Source: Chitinophaga rupis
Lineage (GTDB): Bacteria > Bacteroidota > Bacteroidia > Chitinophagales > Chitinophagaceae
Reading direction: 5' to 3'
NCBI RefSeq assembly: GCF_900109685.1
Contig: NZ_FOBB01000001.1
Location: forward strand, 1,612,001 to 1,676,000
DNA length: 64,000 nucleotides
The notes under the pieces were generated by a model. It had not been told where the DNA came from. It was given only the letters and a program-made list of their open reading frames with translations, and made no database searches. The position numbers and the translations under genes are program-made. Below, one piece after another: positions 9,677 through 17,870 of the stretch (its first letter is position 1; each line of letters opens with the position of its first letter).

Positions 9677-9699
9677 ATAATATAGTTAATAATTACATG

Positions 9700-9740
9700 C
9701 AGCTGGTTTACAGGGCCTGATCCCGGTAAACCAGCTGTTT
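9700..9740 (+). terminator. intrinsic terminator after uup
   Basis: A 12-bp perfect stem, CAGCTGGTTTAC (9700-9711) with GTAAACCAGCTG (9726-9737), a 14-nt loop and a T-rich tail. It starts 24 bp after the uup stop codon. Confidence 0.9.
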
Positions 9741-9850
9741 TATTTAACATTGAACAATCCGGCATGAAAAATGCTAAGATTAACCCCGGGAAAACCGGAC
9801 CTTTTTTCGTAAATTAAAAGAGGGAATGCGAAAGACAATACAACCAAAAC

Positions 9851-9890
9851 ATAATAGACCATACTTAATCATAATAGACCATACTTATTT
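9851..9890 (+). repeat. two direct repeats, 20-bp period, before the polysaccharide locus
   Basis: ATAATAGACCATACTTA occurs at 9851-9867 and again at 9871-9887, 17 of 17 identical, with a 20-bp period. The second copy ends 12 bp before the ATG of the glycosidase gene. A two-helical-turn spacing puts both copies on the same DNA face, which fits a tandem operator or activator site for the two-gene locus. This role is inferred. Confidence 0.8.
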
Positions 9891-9899
9891 TAACTGAAC

Positions 9900-11222
9900 A
9901 TGGAAAACGGGGGCAACCTGCGAAGGTTTATCCGCTTGCTGCAAGTATTAACTGGCTTCACTTTTCTTTTCTTTTTTATCCATTGTCCAACCACCACTAC
10001 GTCGCCTCATAATAACCGCAAGGTATTTATTCAGAAAGAAGGAAAGCAGTATGTGCTTTACCGCAATGGCAAGCCATTCGTGGTAAGAGGAGCATCGGGG
10101 TACACTAATCTTGAAAAGCTAAGCCAGATCGGCGGCAATACTATCAGAACCTGGGACACAGTAAACCTCGGGAAGATCCTGGATGAAGCGCAGCGTAACA
10201 ATCTGGCTGTTATTGTGGGCCTGCCAATGCCCGGCAGCGCCTACCTGGATTATTTCTATAAAGATACTGCCAAAGTACAGGCGTTATTCCTTGCGTTACA
10301 GCATACCGTAAAGCAATATAAAGGTCATCCGGCCCTGCTAATGTGGTGCCTGGGCAATGAGCTGGGCTTTAATGCCGGTATTGGCTACAGCCCCTTTTAT
10401 AAGGCATTTAATAACCTGCTGGATATGATCCACACGGTTGATCCTGACCACCCGGTAACCAGCACCATGGCTAATTTTAATGTGCTGCAAACCATGTTGA
10501 TCCAGTTACGCGTAAATAACCTCGATCTTATTTCCTTTAACACATTTGGTAAGCTGAAAATATTAAACAACAAGCTGCGTTGGTACAGGTGGTGCTGGAA
10601 CGGCCCTTACCTGGTAACCGAATGGGGCGCATATGGTCCCTGGGAGGTGAATAACACTGCCTGGGGTGCACCCATTGAAAGTACAAGTACAAAAAAGGCG
10701 GAGCATTACCGGAATATGTATGGCATGCTGCCATTGAATGATCCGCGGTTCCTGGGTGCGCTGGTATTTTATTGGGGGCAAAAGCAGGAAACCACACCTA
10801 CCTGGTTCAGTATGTTTGATGAGCAGGGTGCAGGTTCGCAGGCAGTGAGTGTGATGCAGGAACTATGGGGCGGCCACCCGGTAAATGTAAAACCGCCGCT
10901 TATCAGATACATGTTGTTAAACAATAAAGGCGCTGCAGATAATATCATGGTGATGCCACACAGCCTGCAGGCGGCAGAGGTGCTGATGGAGGGCGCTGTG
11001 CCGGATAACCTGGTATACCACTGGGAAGTGATGCAGGAGGATTGGTTCCATGAGCTGGGGAAAAATACCCAGCGCGTGCTGGACACCGTTATCACGGGCC
11101 GTAATACAAAATGTGTATTCCGGTCGCCTCTAAAAGAAGGTCCTTACCGTATATATGTAAAAGTATTGGATGGCCAGGGTCATTTTGCAACGGCCAATAC
11201 ACCTTTTTATGTAGTTGAGTAA
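9900..11222 (+). CDS. membrane-anchored or exported GH2/GH5-like glycosidase
   Basis: 440 residues. A strongly hydrophobic N-terminal segment (TGFTFLFFFIHC) is a signal anchor or lipoprotein signal. The TIM barrel (~45-320) carries the clan GH-A pair: acid/base in LGNEL (Glu154) and nucleophile in VTEWGAYG (Glu241), plus GGNTIRTWD at the start and LVFYWGQKQE near the end. A beta-sandwich domain (~340-440) closes the protein with GPYRIYVKVLDGQGHFATANTP. Both catalytic glutamates are present, so it is probably active. It lies 22 bp before the synthase fusion, whose third module looks like a degenerate copy of this protein. Likely role: trimming or releasing the polymer made by the next gene. 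Substrate unknown. Confidence 0.8.
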   Translation: MENGGNLRRFIRLLQVLTGFTFLFFFIHCPTTTTSPHNNRKVFIQKEGKQYVLYRNGKPFVVRGASGYTNLEKLSQIGGNTIRTWDTVNLGKILDEAQRNNLAVIVGLPMPGSAYLDYFYKDTAKVQALFLALQHTVKQYKGHPALLMWCLGNELGFNAGIGYSPFYKAFNNLLDMIHTVDPDHPVTSTMANFNVLQTMLIQLRVNNLDLISFNTFGKLKILNNKLRWYRWCWNGPYLVTEWGAYGPWEVNNTAWGAPIESTSTKKAEHYRNMYGMLPLNDPRFLGALVFYWGQKQETTPTWFSMFDEQGAGSQAVSVMQELWGGHPVNVKPPLIRYMLLNNKGAADNIMVMPHSLQAAEVLMEGAVPDNLVYHWEVMQEDWFHELGKNTQRVLDTVITGRNTKCVFRSPLKEGPYRIYVKVLDGQGHFATANTPFYVVE

Positions 11223-11244
11223 CAGCGAAAAGTGAAGCATAATT

Positions 11245-14200
11245 ATGCAAACAGCCAAGTATGCAACGGCGCCTACCCGTGTGGAAATCTGGACACTACG
11301 GATCATGATCCTGATGGGAATTATTGGGATGGGTCATTTTTTATATTGCCTGCTTGATCCGCAGCAGATAGGTTATGCGCCTTTCTATTGGTTGCTGATG
11401 GCAGCCACTATTTTCAATTGTTTGCGGGTGCTGCATGAATGGTATCATTACATGTTTATAACGGTACCTCCAATACCACCGCTCACCAAAAGATTCACTG
11501 TAGATATTTTAACTACCTTCTGCGCCGGGGAACCCTATGAAATGATCGTTGAAACCCTGGAAGCCATCCAGGCTATACACTATCCGCACGAGACCTATCT
11601 GTGTGATGAAGCAGATGATCCTTACCTGAAAAGTGTATGCCGGCGCCTGGGCGTGCACCATGTAACACGTACGGATAAAAAAGATGCTAAAGCAGGTAAT
11701 ATTAACAATGCATTACAGCTGGCTACCGGCGAGCTGTGTGTGGTGCTGGATCCTGATCATGTACCGCTGCCTGAATTCCTGGACCCCATTATACCGCATT
11801 TTAATGATGACGCAGTCGGCTTTGTGCAGGTGGTGCAGGCTTATGGTAACCTGGGGGATAGCCTGATAGCTAAAGGCGCTGCGCAGCAAACTTTCCAGTT
11901 TTATGGCCCAATGATGATGACCATGAACCGCTACGGGACCGTGCTGGCTATTGGCGCTAACTGCACTTTCCGCCGGGAGGCGCTGGATTCTATTGGCGGG
12001 CATGCCGCCGGCCTGTCGGAAGATATGCATACCGCCATGCAGCTGCACGCCAAAGGCTGGAGATCGGTGTATGTGCCGGCAGTGCTTACTTATGGACTGG
12101 TACCTTCTACTTTATCCGCTTATTATAAACAGCAATTAAAATGGGCAAGGGGAACCTTTGAATTGCTGGTCACTACTTTTCCCCGGTTATTTAAGCAGTT
12201 CACCTGGGCGCAGCGCCTGCATTACGGCACCATTCCGTTCCATTATTTCTCCGGTGTTATATTCTTCCTCAATTTTTTAATTCCCATCCTGTCCCTGACA
12301 CTGGGGCTCATTCCCTTCCGGATGGACCTGTTATCTTTTGCATTAATAGGGCTGCCTTTTATCAGCGCTACCCTTGTTATACGGCATTTTGTGCAGCGCT
12401 GGGTTATGGGCGAGAATGAAAGGGGCAACCATGTAGTGGGCGGCCTGCTGCTGATCGGTACCTGGTGGATCTATATATTAGGGCTCTTTTATACCATTAT
12501 CCGCAAGAAGGTACCTTATATACCTACTCCCAAAGATGATAATGAATCAGATAACTGGCGCCTTAATATTCCCAATGCTGTTATTGCGCTGGCTTCCCTG
12601 GGCGCTATTTTTTACGGGCTGCATGTGGACTGGAACCCTTATGCATGGGTGATGGCGGGCATTGCGGGAATGAACTTTTGTATCATGCTGTTTAACATCA
12701 TCATCAGCCGCCGCAATGATCTGAAACGTTTTAAGGAAAGGTTTGCCATCATAAAGCCTGTGTTCTTTTACTGGCTGTCATTCAAAAGGCAATTATGGTA
12801 TTTCCGGCATGGTGTGTATACCGGCATCCGCAGGTTTGCCCTTATATTTATGCTGCTGATCACTTTTACCGCCTTACATTTTCTGACCGGTGCCTCCAGG
12901 TATCCACAGCCTGTAAGCATGCGCGTCTATAAACAATACGTTTTCTATTCAGGAATATTCAGTCCGTCGGCCGCTAATGGTCTAACATCCATGGAGCAGG
13001 TACACCGTTACCAGCAGAACTATAATACACATTTTGGGATTGTTTCATTATACATTCCCTGGGGAGATGAGGAACGGTGTTATATACCGCAGCCGCTGAT
13101 AGATTCCATTTATAACAACGGCGCTTACCCGCTCATCACCTGGGAACCCTGGACGCACCTGTTCAAATCCGCTGCAGATAATGAAGAGCTGAGCCAGGAA
13201 AAAAAGGTATTCCACTACCTGGTTAAAGGTACTTTTGACCGTTACCTTGAAAAATTTGCAGCACAGCTAAAAGCCCTTAACCGGCCGGTATACCTGCGAT
13301 TTGCACATGAGGCGGATAATCCTTTTTATCCATGGTCGCCAAGCGGGGATAACACTCCGCAGGAGTTCATCAATGCCTGGCAGTATGTGCACGATTTTTT
13401 TGTGCGTAAACAGGTGAGCAATGTGGTATGGGTGTGGAACCCCTGGAAGGCAGACGCAGTGCAGGCTTACTTCCCGGGCTCCGGTTATGTGGATTGGTTA
13501 GGCGTAACCAGCCTGAATTATGGCAGCTATAACGGAGATGGTAAATGGTATGGCTTTAAAGAGCTGTACGCACCCTTTCACCGGCAACCAATCTTTCGTT
13601 CAGGCTTTCCTGTTATGCTAACGGAAACCGGTTCGCTGGGCGCAGCAGGTGACCAGCGCCTATGGTTTGCCGGGCTTTTTGCAGGCATCAGTACCTCCTA
13701 TAGAGAAATAAAAGCGGTAGTGCTGTTTAATTCAGCAATGGATAAGAATGTACCGGCGGACAGCGGGGTGCAAATGCTGGACTGGCGGCTGAATAACCCC
13801 GGCGCTTATTTCAAGGATATAGCAAATTATCAATCTACCAAAGGCTATCATGAAGTAGGCGCTTATGAGCCTGTTCACAGTCTTTCTGTATATAACACGC
13901 CCATCAAAGAAAGACGCAGGCTCCCGGATACAATACGGGGCATCAATTACCAGAAGGGCCAGCCGTGGTATAAGAATTATTATACCCTTACCCGGCGGGA
14001 AATAACCAGGGATTTCAGACTGATGCAGCACCTGGGCATTAACACCATTAAACGCACAGGCCCCGGTGTATATGACCGGAATATACTGGCGGTAGCAGAA
14101 CGATATAATATGCGGGTGCATTATACGTTTTGGGTACCTGCTGTATCAGATGTGCTGAGTAATAAAAAAGAGCTGGACCGTACTGCAGATGAGGTTATTG

Positions 14201-15030
14201 CCACGGTAAATGAGCTGAAGGATAACAAAGCCATTATTGCCTGGAATATAGGTGATACGCTGTGGCAGCGGCTGGCCGGGCAATTTTATAAACCCACGCT
14301 TTTATACCATCAGCAGGCATATACTACCTGGCTTAAAAAGCTGGTGAACCGTATTAAAGCTATTGATCCGGTAAGGCCGGTGACCATGGATGTGAGTGCA
14401 AACAAACAGCTTGCAACCGTGCTACAGTCTTTGCAGCAGCAGTTACCGGAAATAGATGCTTTTGGATTAATTGTTACACAGGATACCAGTGGTATAAACC
14501 AGCTAAACAGCCTGGCGGTTCCTTACTTTCTTAGCCAGGTGCCGGTGGCGCAATACCAGCAGCTAAGCAACCACCGCACGGGAACATTTATTACCAACTG
14601 GCAGGATGTAGGCGAACGTGATTACCTGACCTTTGATGGGTTGCTGGACCATGTTGGCCGTTACAGACCTGCTTTTTACCAGTTGGGAAATCAATGGGCG
14701 GGATTAGATCGCAAAACAGCATTTCCGGAGCTGCATATTCTGCGGCCCTCTAAGCTAACCAAGGCAGATGAGGTATTAAATTACCAGGTTATTATAAAGA
14801 ATGGGAGGAATTGGGTGCTGGCTTCGCCAGCGTCACAATTGTGGCATTTTGAATGGCACCTGGTAAAAACAGATCATTGGGGAAATGCGTTGTATATGAG
14901 AAAACTGGGGCAGGGTACAAATATTAAGATCAGCATGCCTGGGGATGCCGCCTCTTATCGTTTATACCTCGCCGCCAGTAAGGGAAATGATGTAGTGGCC
15001 GTACAAACACCATTAAATATTCCGCTATGA
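11245..15030 (+). CDS. GT2 polysaccharide synthase fused to GH26-like and degenerate glycosidase modules
   Basis: A 1261-residue three-part protein. Residues ~1-75 hold two membrane segments. Residues ~85-320 are a processive GT2 domain of cellulose-synthase type: DEADD (121-125), DPD (169-171), SED with Asp260, and QQLKW (296-300), a Lys variant of QxxRW. Several membrane helices follow (~335-505, last one ~530-547), so what follows is probably periplasmic. Residues ~560-880 resemble GH26 glycosidases with RFAHEAD (Glu689) and LTETGS (Glu794). Residues ~897-1261 resemble the upstream glycosidase but read GDT where it has GNE, and TNWQ where it has TEWG, so both catalytic Glu are replaced (Thr1005, Asn1118). 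No PilZ domain is recognised. Probably makes and processes an exopolysaccharide, perhaps a beta-mannan or glucan; product unknown. Confidence 0.85.
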   Translation: MQTAKYATAPTRVEIWTLRIMILMGIIGMGHFLYCLLDPQQIGYAPFYWLLMAATIFNCLRVLHEWYHYMFITVPPIPPLTKRFTVDILTTFCAGEPYEMIVETLEAIQAIHYPHETYLCDEADDPYLKSVCRRLGVHHVTRTDKKDAKAGNINNALQLATGELCVVLDPDHVPLPEFLDPIIPHFNDDAVGFVQVVQAYGNLGDSLIAKGAAQQTFQFYGPMMMTMNRYGTVLAIGANCTFRREALDSIGGHAAGLSEDMHTAMQLHAKGWRSVYVPAVLTYGLVPSTLSAYYKQQLKWARGTFELLVTTFPRLFKQFTWAQRLHYGTIPFHYFSGVIFFLNFLIPILSLTLGLIPFRMDLLSFALIGLPFISATLVIRHFVQRWVMGENERGNHVVGGLLLIGTWWIYILGLFYTIIRKKVPYIPTPKDDNESDNWRLNIPNAVIALASLGAIFYGLHVDWNPYAWVMAGIAGMNFCIMLFNIIISRRNDLKRFKERFAIIKPVFFYWLSFKRQLWYFRHGVYTGIRRFALIFMLLITFTALHFLTGASRYPQPVSMRVYKQYVFYSGIFSPSAANGLTSMEQVHRYQQNYNTHFGIVSLYIPWGDEERCYIPQPLIDSIYNNGAYPLITWEPWTHLFKSAADNEELSQEKKVFHYLVKGTFDRYLEKFAAQLKALNRPVYLRFAHEADNPFYPWSPSGDNTPQEFINAWQYVHDFFVRKQVSNVVWVWNPWKADAVQAYFPGSGYVDWLGVTSLNYGSYNGDGKWYGFKELYAPFHRQPIFRSGFPVMLTETGSLGAAGDQRLWFAGLFAGISTSYREIKAVVLFNSAMDKNVPADSGVQMLDWRLNNPGAYFKDIANYQSTKGYHEVGAYEPVHSLSVYNTPIKERRRLPDTIRGINYQKGQPWYKNYYTLTRREITRDFRLMQHLGINTIKRTGPGVYDRNILAVAERYNMRVHYTFWVPAVSDVLSNKKELDRTADEVIATVNELKDNKAIIAWNIGDTLWQRLAGQFYKPTLLYHQQAYTTWLKKLVNRIKAIDPVRPVTMDVSANKQLATVLQSLQQQLPEIDAFGLIVTQDTSGINQLNSLAVPYFLSQVPVAQYQQLSNHRTGTFITNWQDVGERDYLTFDGLLDHVGRYRPAFYQLGNQWAGLDRKTAFPELHILRPSKLTKADEVLNYQVIIKNGRNWVLASPASQLWHFEWHLVKTDHWGNALYMRKLGQGTNIKISMPGDAASYRLYLAASKGNDVVAVQTPLNIPL

Positions 15031-15465
15031 TATCACCCCTCTCTCTTTCAGTAGCTGCTGTTCATCGCCGGTGATATAGGCAAAGATCTTCAGCTGCTCC
15101 TGCTGCTGTTGCAGAAAATAGGTTACATCAAACTCTATCAGCAGCTCACGCTCATCCTTAAGGTAATAAGATTGCCAGCGTACTTTAACCATGTAGTGCA
15201 GATCGTCCAGGGCAGTCACCGTTAAATGCTCAATGTTCATTCTGCTGGTGCCAATGCTTTTGTAAAAATCATACCCTTTGGGAATGGATGCCCTGAACGC
15301 GTCATCATTCTTACCACAGATCACGCCCCGCGGACTGGCTTCTATAAAGCAATCCGCAAAAACTGCCGTGGTAGCGGCTACATCGGCTTTACCGGCCAGT
15401 CCTTCGGCAAATCTATTTTCATAATCCTTAAAGAACTGTTCAATGGTCTGCTGCATTTGCTGCAT
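15025..15465 (-). CDS. NTF2-like/SnoaL-like protein
   Basis: 146 residues with the helix-then-curved-sheet pattern of the NTF2-like fold: an N-terminal helix (QQTIEQFFKDYENRFAEG), VFADCFIEASPRGVICGKND, and alternating strands such as HYMVKVRWQSYYL and LLIEFDVTYFL. Members include small polyketide cyclases, ketosteroid isomerase relatives and many unknowns. No catalytic residue can be named. It overlaps the 3' end of the convergent synthase gene by six bases. Confidence 0.65.
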   Translation of the reverse strand: MQQMQQTIEQFFKDYENRFAEGLAGKADVAATTAVFADCFIEASPRGVICGKNDDAFRASIPKGYDFYKSIGTSRMNIEHLTVTALDDLHYMVKVRWQSYYLKDERELLIEFDVTYFLQQQQEQLKIFAYITGDEQQLLKERGVIS

Positions 15466-15479
15466 AAGCGGTCATTTAA

Positions 15480-15800
15480 TTATTCCGGCTTATCACTGAT
15501 CTCTGATTTTTTCAGGTATACTTTTTTACCCTTATCATCCACAATGTACTTGCGGTCCATTTTATCAATGTACACGGTTTCACCGTTGGGGCCTTGTTTG
15601 CCCTTGTAGGTTTTATCGGTAACCTTGGAAGCGCCTTTCACCGCAACAGAAGCGGTTTTGTGGCCTACTTTTTTACCGGTGTTGCCTACTTTTTTGATAA
15701 CGGTATCTACCTGTGCATATGTATTGGATGTAATAAGGGTGCCGGCTATGCCAATAGCTGCGGCAAATAAAAGGGTCCGGATGTTTTTAATCGTGTTCAT
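15480..15800 (-). CDS. small secreted basic protein
   Basis: 106 residues with a signal peptide (MNTIKNIRTL, hydrophobic run, NTYAQ) and a Lys-rich mature part with repeated VGxTGKKVGHKT and KVTDKTYKG segments. The C-terminal part, GPNGETVYIDKMDRKYIVDDKGKKVYLKK, in two halves, resembles short basic surface-adaptor repeats (GPxG...vyid..g.kYyvd.kGkKVYl). Function unknown. It lies 14 bp upstream of the NTF2-like gene on the same strand, so the two are probably one operon. Confidence 0.6.
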   Translation of the reverse strand: MNTIKNIRTLLFAAAIGIAGTLITSNTYAQVDTVIKKVGNTGKKVGHKTASVAVKGASKVTDKTYKGKQGPNGETVYIDKMDRKYIVDDKGKKVYLKKSEISDKPE

Positions 15801-15964
15801 AATTGTGTGGATTTTTAATAGAGGGTTTCAAGAAGCATGCCAGCACAATTTCAATTGTATGGTCATATTTCTACATATAAATTCACTCACATAAAAAATG
15901 ATAGTCAGCTGCCTTTTTTTGATTAACTTAAGAACATAGATTATTTAATAATGTAATTGGAAAA

Positions 15965-17542
15965 ATGCCAATTTCAAGAAGGGAATTTTTAACAACAGCC
16001 GGTAAATCAGCCATTGCCGCCTACCCGGCCATGATGGCCCTGGGATTATTAAAACCAGCCCCTGCACATGCTTTTGAGCTAACAGGGAATGGTAATAACA
16101 AACACATCATTATTTTAGGTGCAGGCCTGTCCGGTATGACAGCTGCCTACGAATTAGGCAAATTGGGTTACCGCTGCACCATATTGGAAGCCCGCAACCG
16201 CGCCGGTGGACGTTGCTGGAGCATTCGCAAAGGCGCTACCTTGCAGGAAACAGGGCAACCGCTGCAAACGGCTAAATTTGATGAAGGACTGTATTTCAAC
16301 GCAGGGCCTTCCCGTATTCCGCATCACCATGCGCTTACACTGCATTACTGCAAAGAGCTGGGTGTGCCCATACAGGTATATAATAATGTAAACGAAGCAG
16401 CCTATTATTTCAGCGAAGGCAAAGGCCCGCTGTCCAACAAAAAGATCCGCATACGGGAAATACATAATGATGTACGTGGGTATATCACGGAAATGCTGGC
16501 CAAAGCTATAGATCAGCACCAGGTAGATGCCGGTCTTACCAAAGAGGATGCACAAAAGATCATTGAATACCTGCGCGCAGAAGGCGGGCTGGATATTGAT
16601 AAGCTTTACAAAGCCTCCAACCGCCGCGGTTACATTGAAGATGCAGGCGCAGGCGACAAGGCCGGTAAAATAGCCGACCCGTACAAGCTGGCTGATATTA
16701 TTCAATCGGGCTTAATGGATCCTGACTTCTACAATGTAGCGGAATATACCTATGAGCTGCAGATGACCATGTTCCAGGCCATTGGTGGTAATGACATGAT
16801 CGCTAAAGCGCTGGAGAAAAAGGTGGCGCCGCTGATCCGGTTTGGCTGTGAGGTAAGCGCCATACAAAACCAGCCGGAAGGGGTAAAGATCACCTATAAG
16901 GACAAATTTGGTGAAAAGCAGCTGGAAGGCGATCTTTGCATATGCACCCTTCCTTTGCCGGTGCTGAGTAATATACAACACAACTTTTCATCGGATGTTA
17001 GCCGGGCAATAGATTATATCCCTTACATGATCACCGGCAAAATGGGACTGCAATTCAAACGTCGTTTCTGGGAAGAAGACGAGCATATTTACGGCGGCAT
17101 TACACACACGAACAATGAACTTACCCAGATCTTCTATCCATCCAACGATTATTTAGGAAAGAAAGGCATTCTGATCGGCTATTATAATTTTCATGAAACT
17201 GCAGATAAGGTAAGCGCTTTATCATTACAGCAACGGCAGCAGCTGGCGCTGGAAAAAGGCAGTTTGATACATCCGCAGTATGCAAAGGAATTTGAGACCG
17301 GGTTTTCCATCAGCTGGCATAAAACACCGTATAGCATGGGCGGTTGGGCGCTGTATAATGCAGAAACCCGGCAAACCTTATACAAAGCCATGCTGCAGCC
17401 GGATAAACAGGTATACTTTGCCGGTGAGCATATGACCTATCTGAATGCCTGGATGGCAGGAGCCTTTGAATCCGCCAGGAGCGTAGTGACGGCCGTGCAT
17501 GCGCGGGTAACGGATCAGCGGCTGAAGTATCCGAAAGCGTAA
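15965..17542 (+). CDS. Tat-exported flavin monoamine oxidase / L-amino acid oxidase family protein
   Basis: 525 residues. The N-terminus has a twin-arginine signal, SRREFLTTAG followed by a hydrophobic run ending APAHA. The FAD-binding Rossmann motif is ILGAGLSGMTAAYELG (Gly53 region), followed by LEARNRAGGRCWS. The C-terminus carries the second FAD motif VYFAGEHMTYLNAWMAGAFESA. This order is that of monoamine and L-amino acid oxidases, which deaminate amines or amino acids with release of peroxide and ammonia. Tat export fits cofactor loading before secretion. Its stop codon lies within a reiterated 7-nt word array. Confidence 0.85.
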   Translation: MPISRREFLTTAGKSAIAAYPAMMALGLLKPAPAHAFELTGNGNNKHIIILGAGLSGMTAAYELGKLGYRCTILEARNRAGGRCWSIRKGATLQETGQPLQTAKFDEGLYFNAGPSRIPHHHALTLHYCKELGVPIQVYNNVNEAAYYFSEGKGPLSNKKIRIREIHNDVRGYITEMLAKAIDQHQVDAGLTKEDAQKIIEYLRAEGGLDIDKLYKASNRRGYIEDAGAGDKAGKIADPYKLADIIQSGLMDPDFYNVAEYTYELQMTMFQAIGGNDMIAKALEKKVAPLIRFGCEVSAIQNQPEGVKITYKDKFGEKQLEGDLCICTLPLPVLSNIQHNFSSDVSRAIDYIPYMITGKMGLQFKRRFWEEDEHIYGGITHTNNELTQIFYPSNDYLGKKGILIGYYNFHETADKVSALSLQQRQQLALEKGSLIHPQYAKEFETGFSISWHKTPYSMGGWALYNAETRQTLYKAMLQPDKQVYFAGEHMTYLNAWMAGAFESARSVVTAVHARVTDQRLKYPKA

Positions 17543-17567
17543 AGCGTAAAGGATAAAGCAGAAAGCT
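17533..17567 (+). repeat. word array a, left arm (7-nt period, core AAAGC)
   Basis: Five consecutive 7-mers in register: GAAAGCG, TAAAGCG, TAAAGGA, TAAAGCA, GAAAGCT. The stop codon of the amine oxidase (17540-17542) is part of the second word. The inverted partner lies at 17762-17843. Confidence 0.8.
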
Positions 17568-17870
17568 TTTGTAGTGCGTAATGCTGAAGCTTTATGCAGT
17601 GGATAGATTGATACGAACGGTTTTTTCTATGCATAATGCAATGCGGTTTGAATTATTATCCGGGCTTTGTAACCAGCAGGGTAGCATGCCTGGTGCAGCA
17701 CAGTAGTGCTATTGATCTTAAAAATAAAGTTTAAGCAAATGTCCGAAAACAAAATGTAAGCAGCTTTTGGCTTTATGCTTTTAGCTTTCAGCTTAAGCAA
17801 ACACAATGAGCTTTATGCTTTCTGCTTTGCGCTTTCGGCTAATATCACCAACCTGTAAATCTAAACGCTT
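17543..17870. other. 328-bp intergenic region flanked by word arrays
   Basis: No reading frame of note. Both ends are made of 7-nt words in opposite orientation; the 194 bp between them are unremarkable. A large imperfect stem could form across the gap. Confidence 0.6.
17762..17843 (-). repeat. word array a, right arm (7-nt period, core GCTTT)
   Basis: Read on the plus strand: AGCTTTT, GGCTTTA, TGCTTTT, AGCTTTC, AGCTTAA, a 12-nt break, then AGCTTTA, TGCTTTC, TGCTTTG, CGCTTTC, GGCTAAT. These are the reverse complement of the left-arm words. The array ends 27 bp before the aminotransferase start. Confidence 0.8.
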
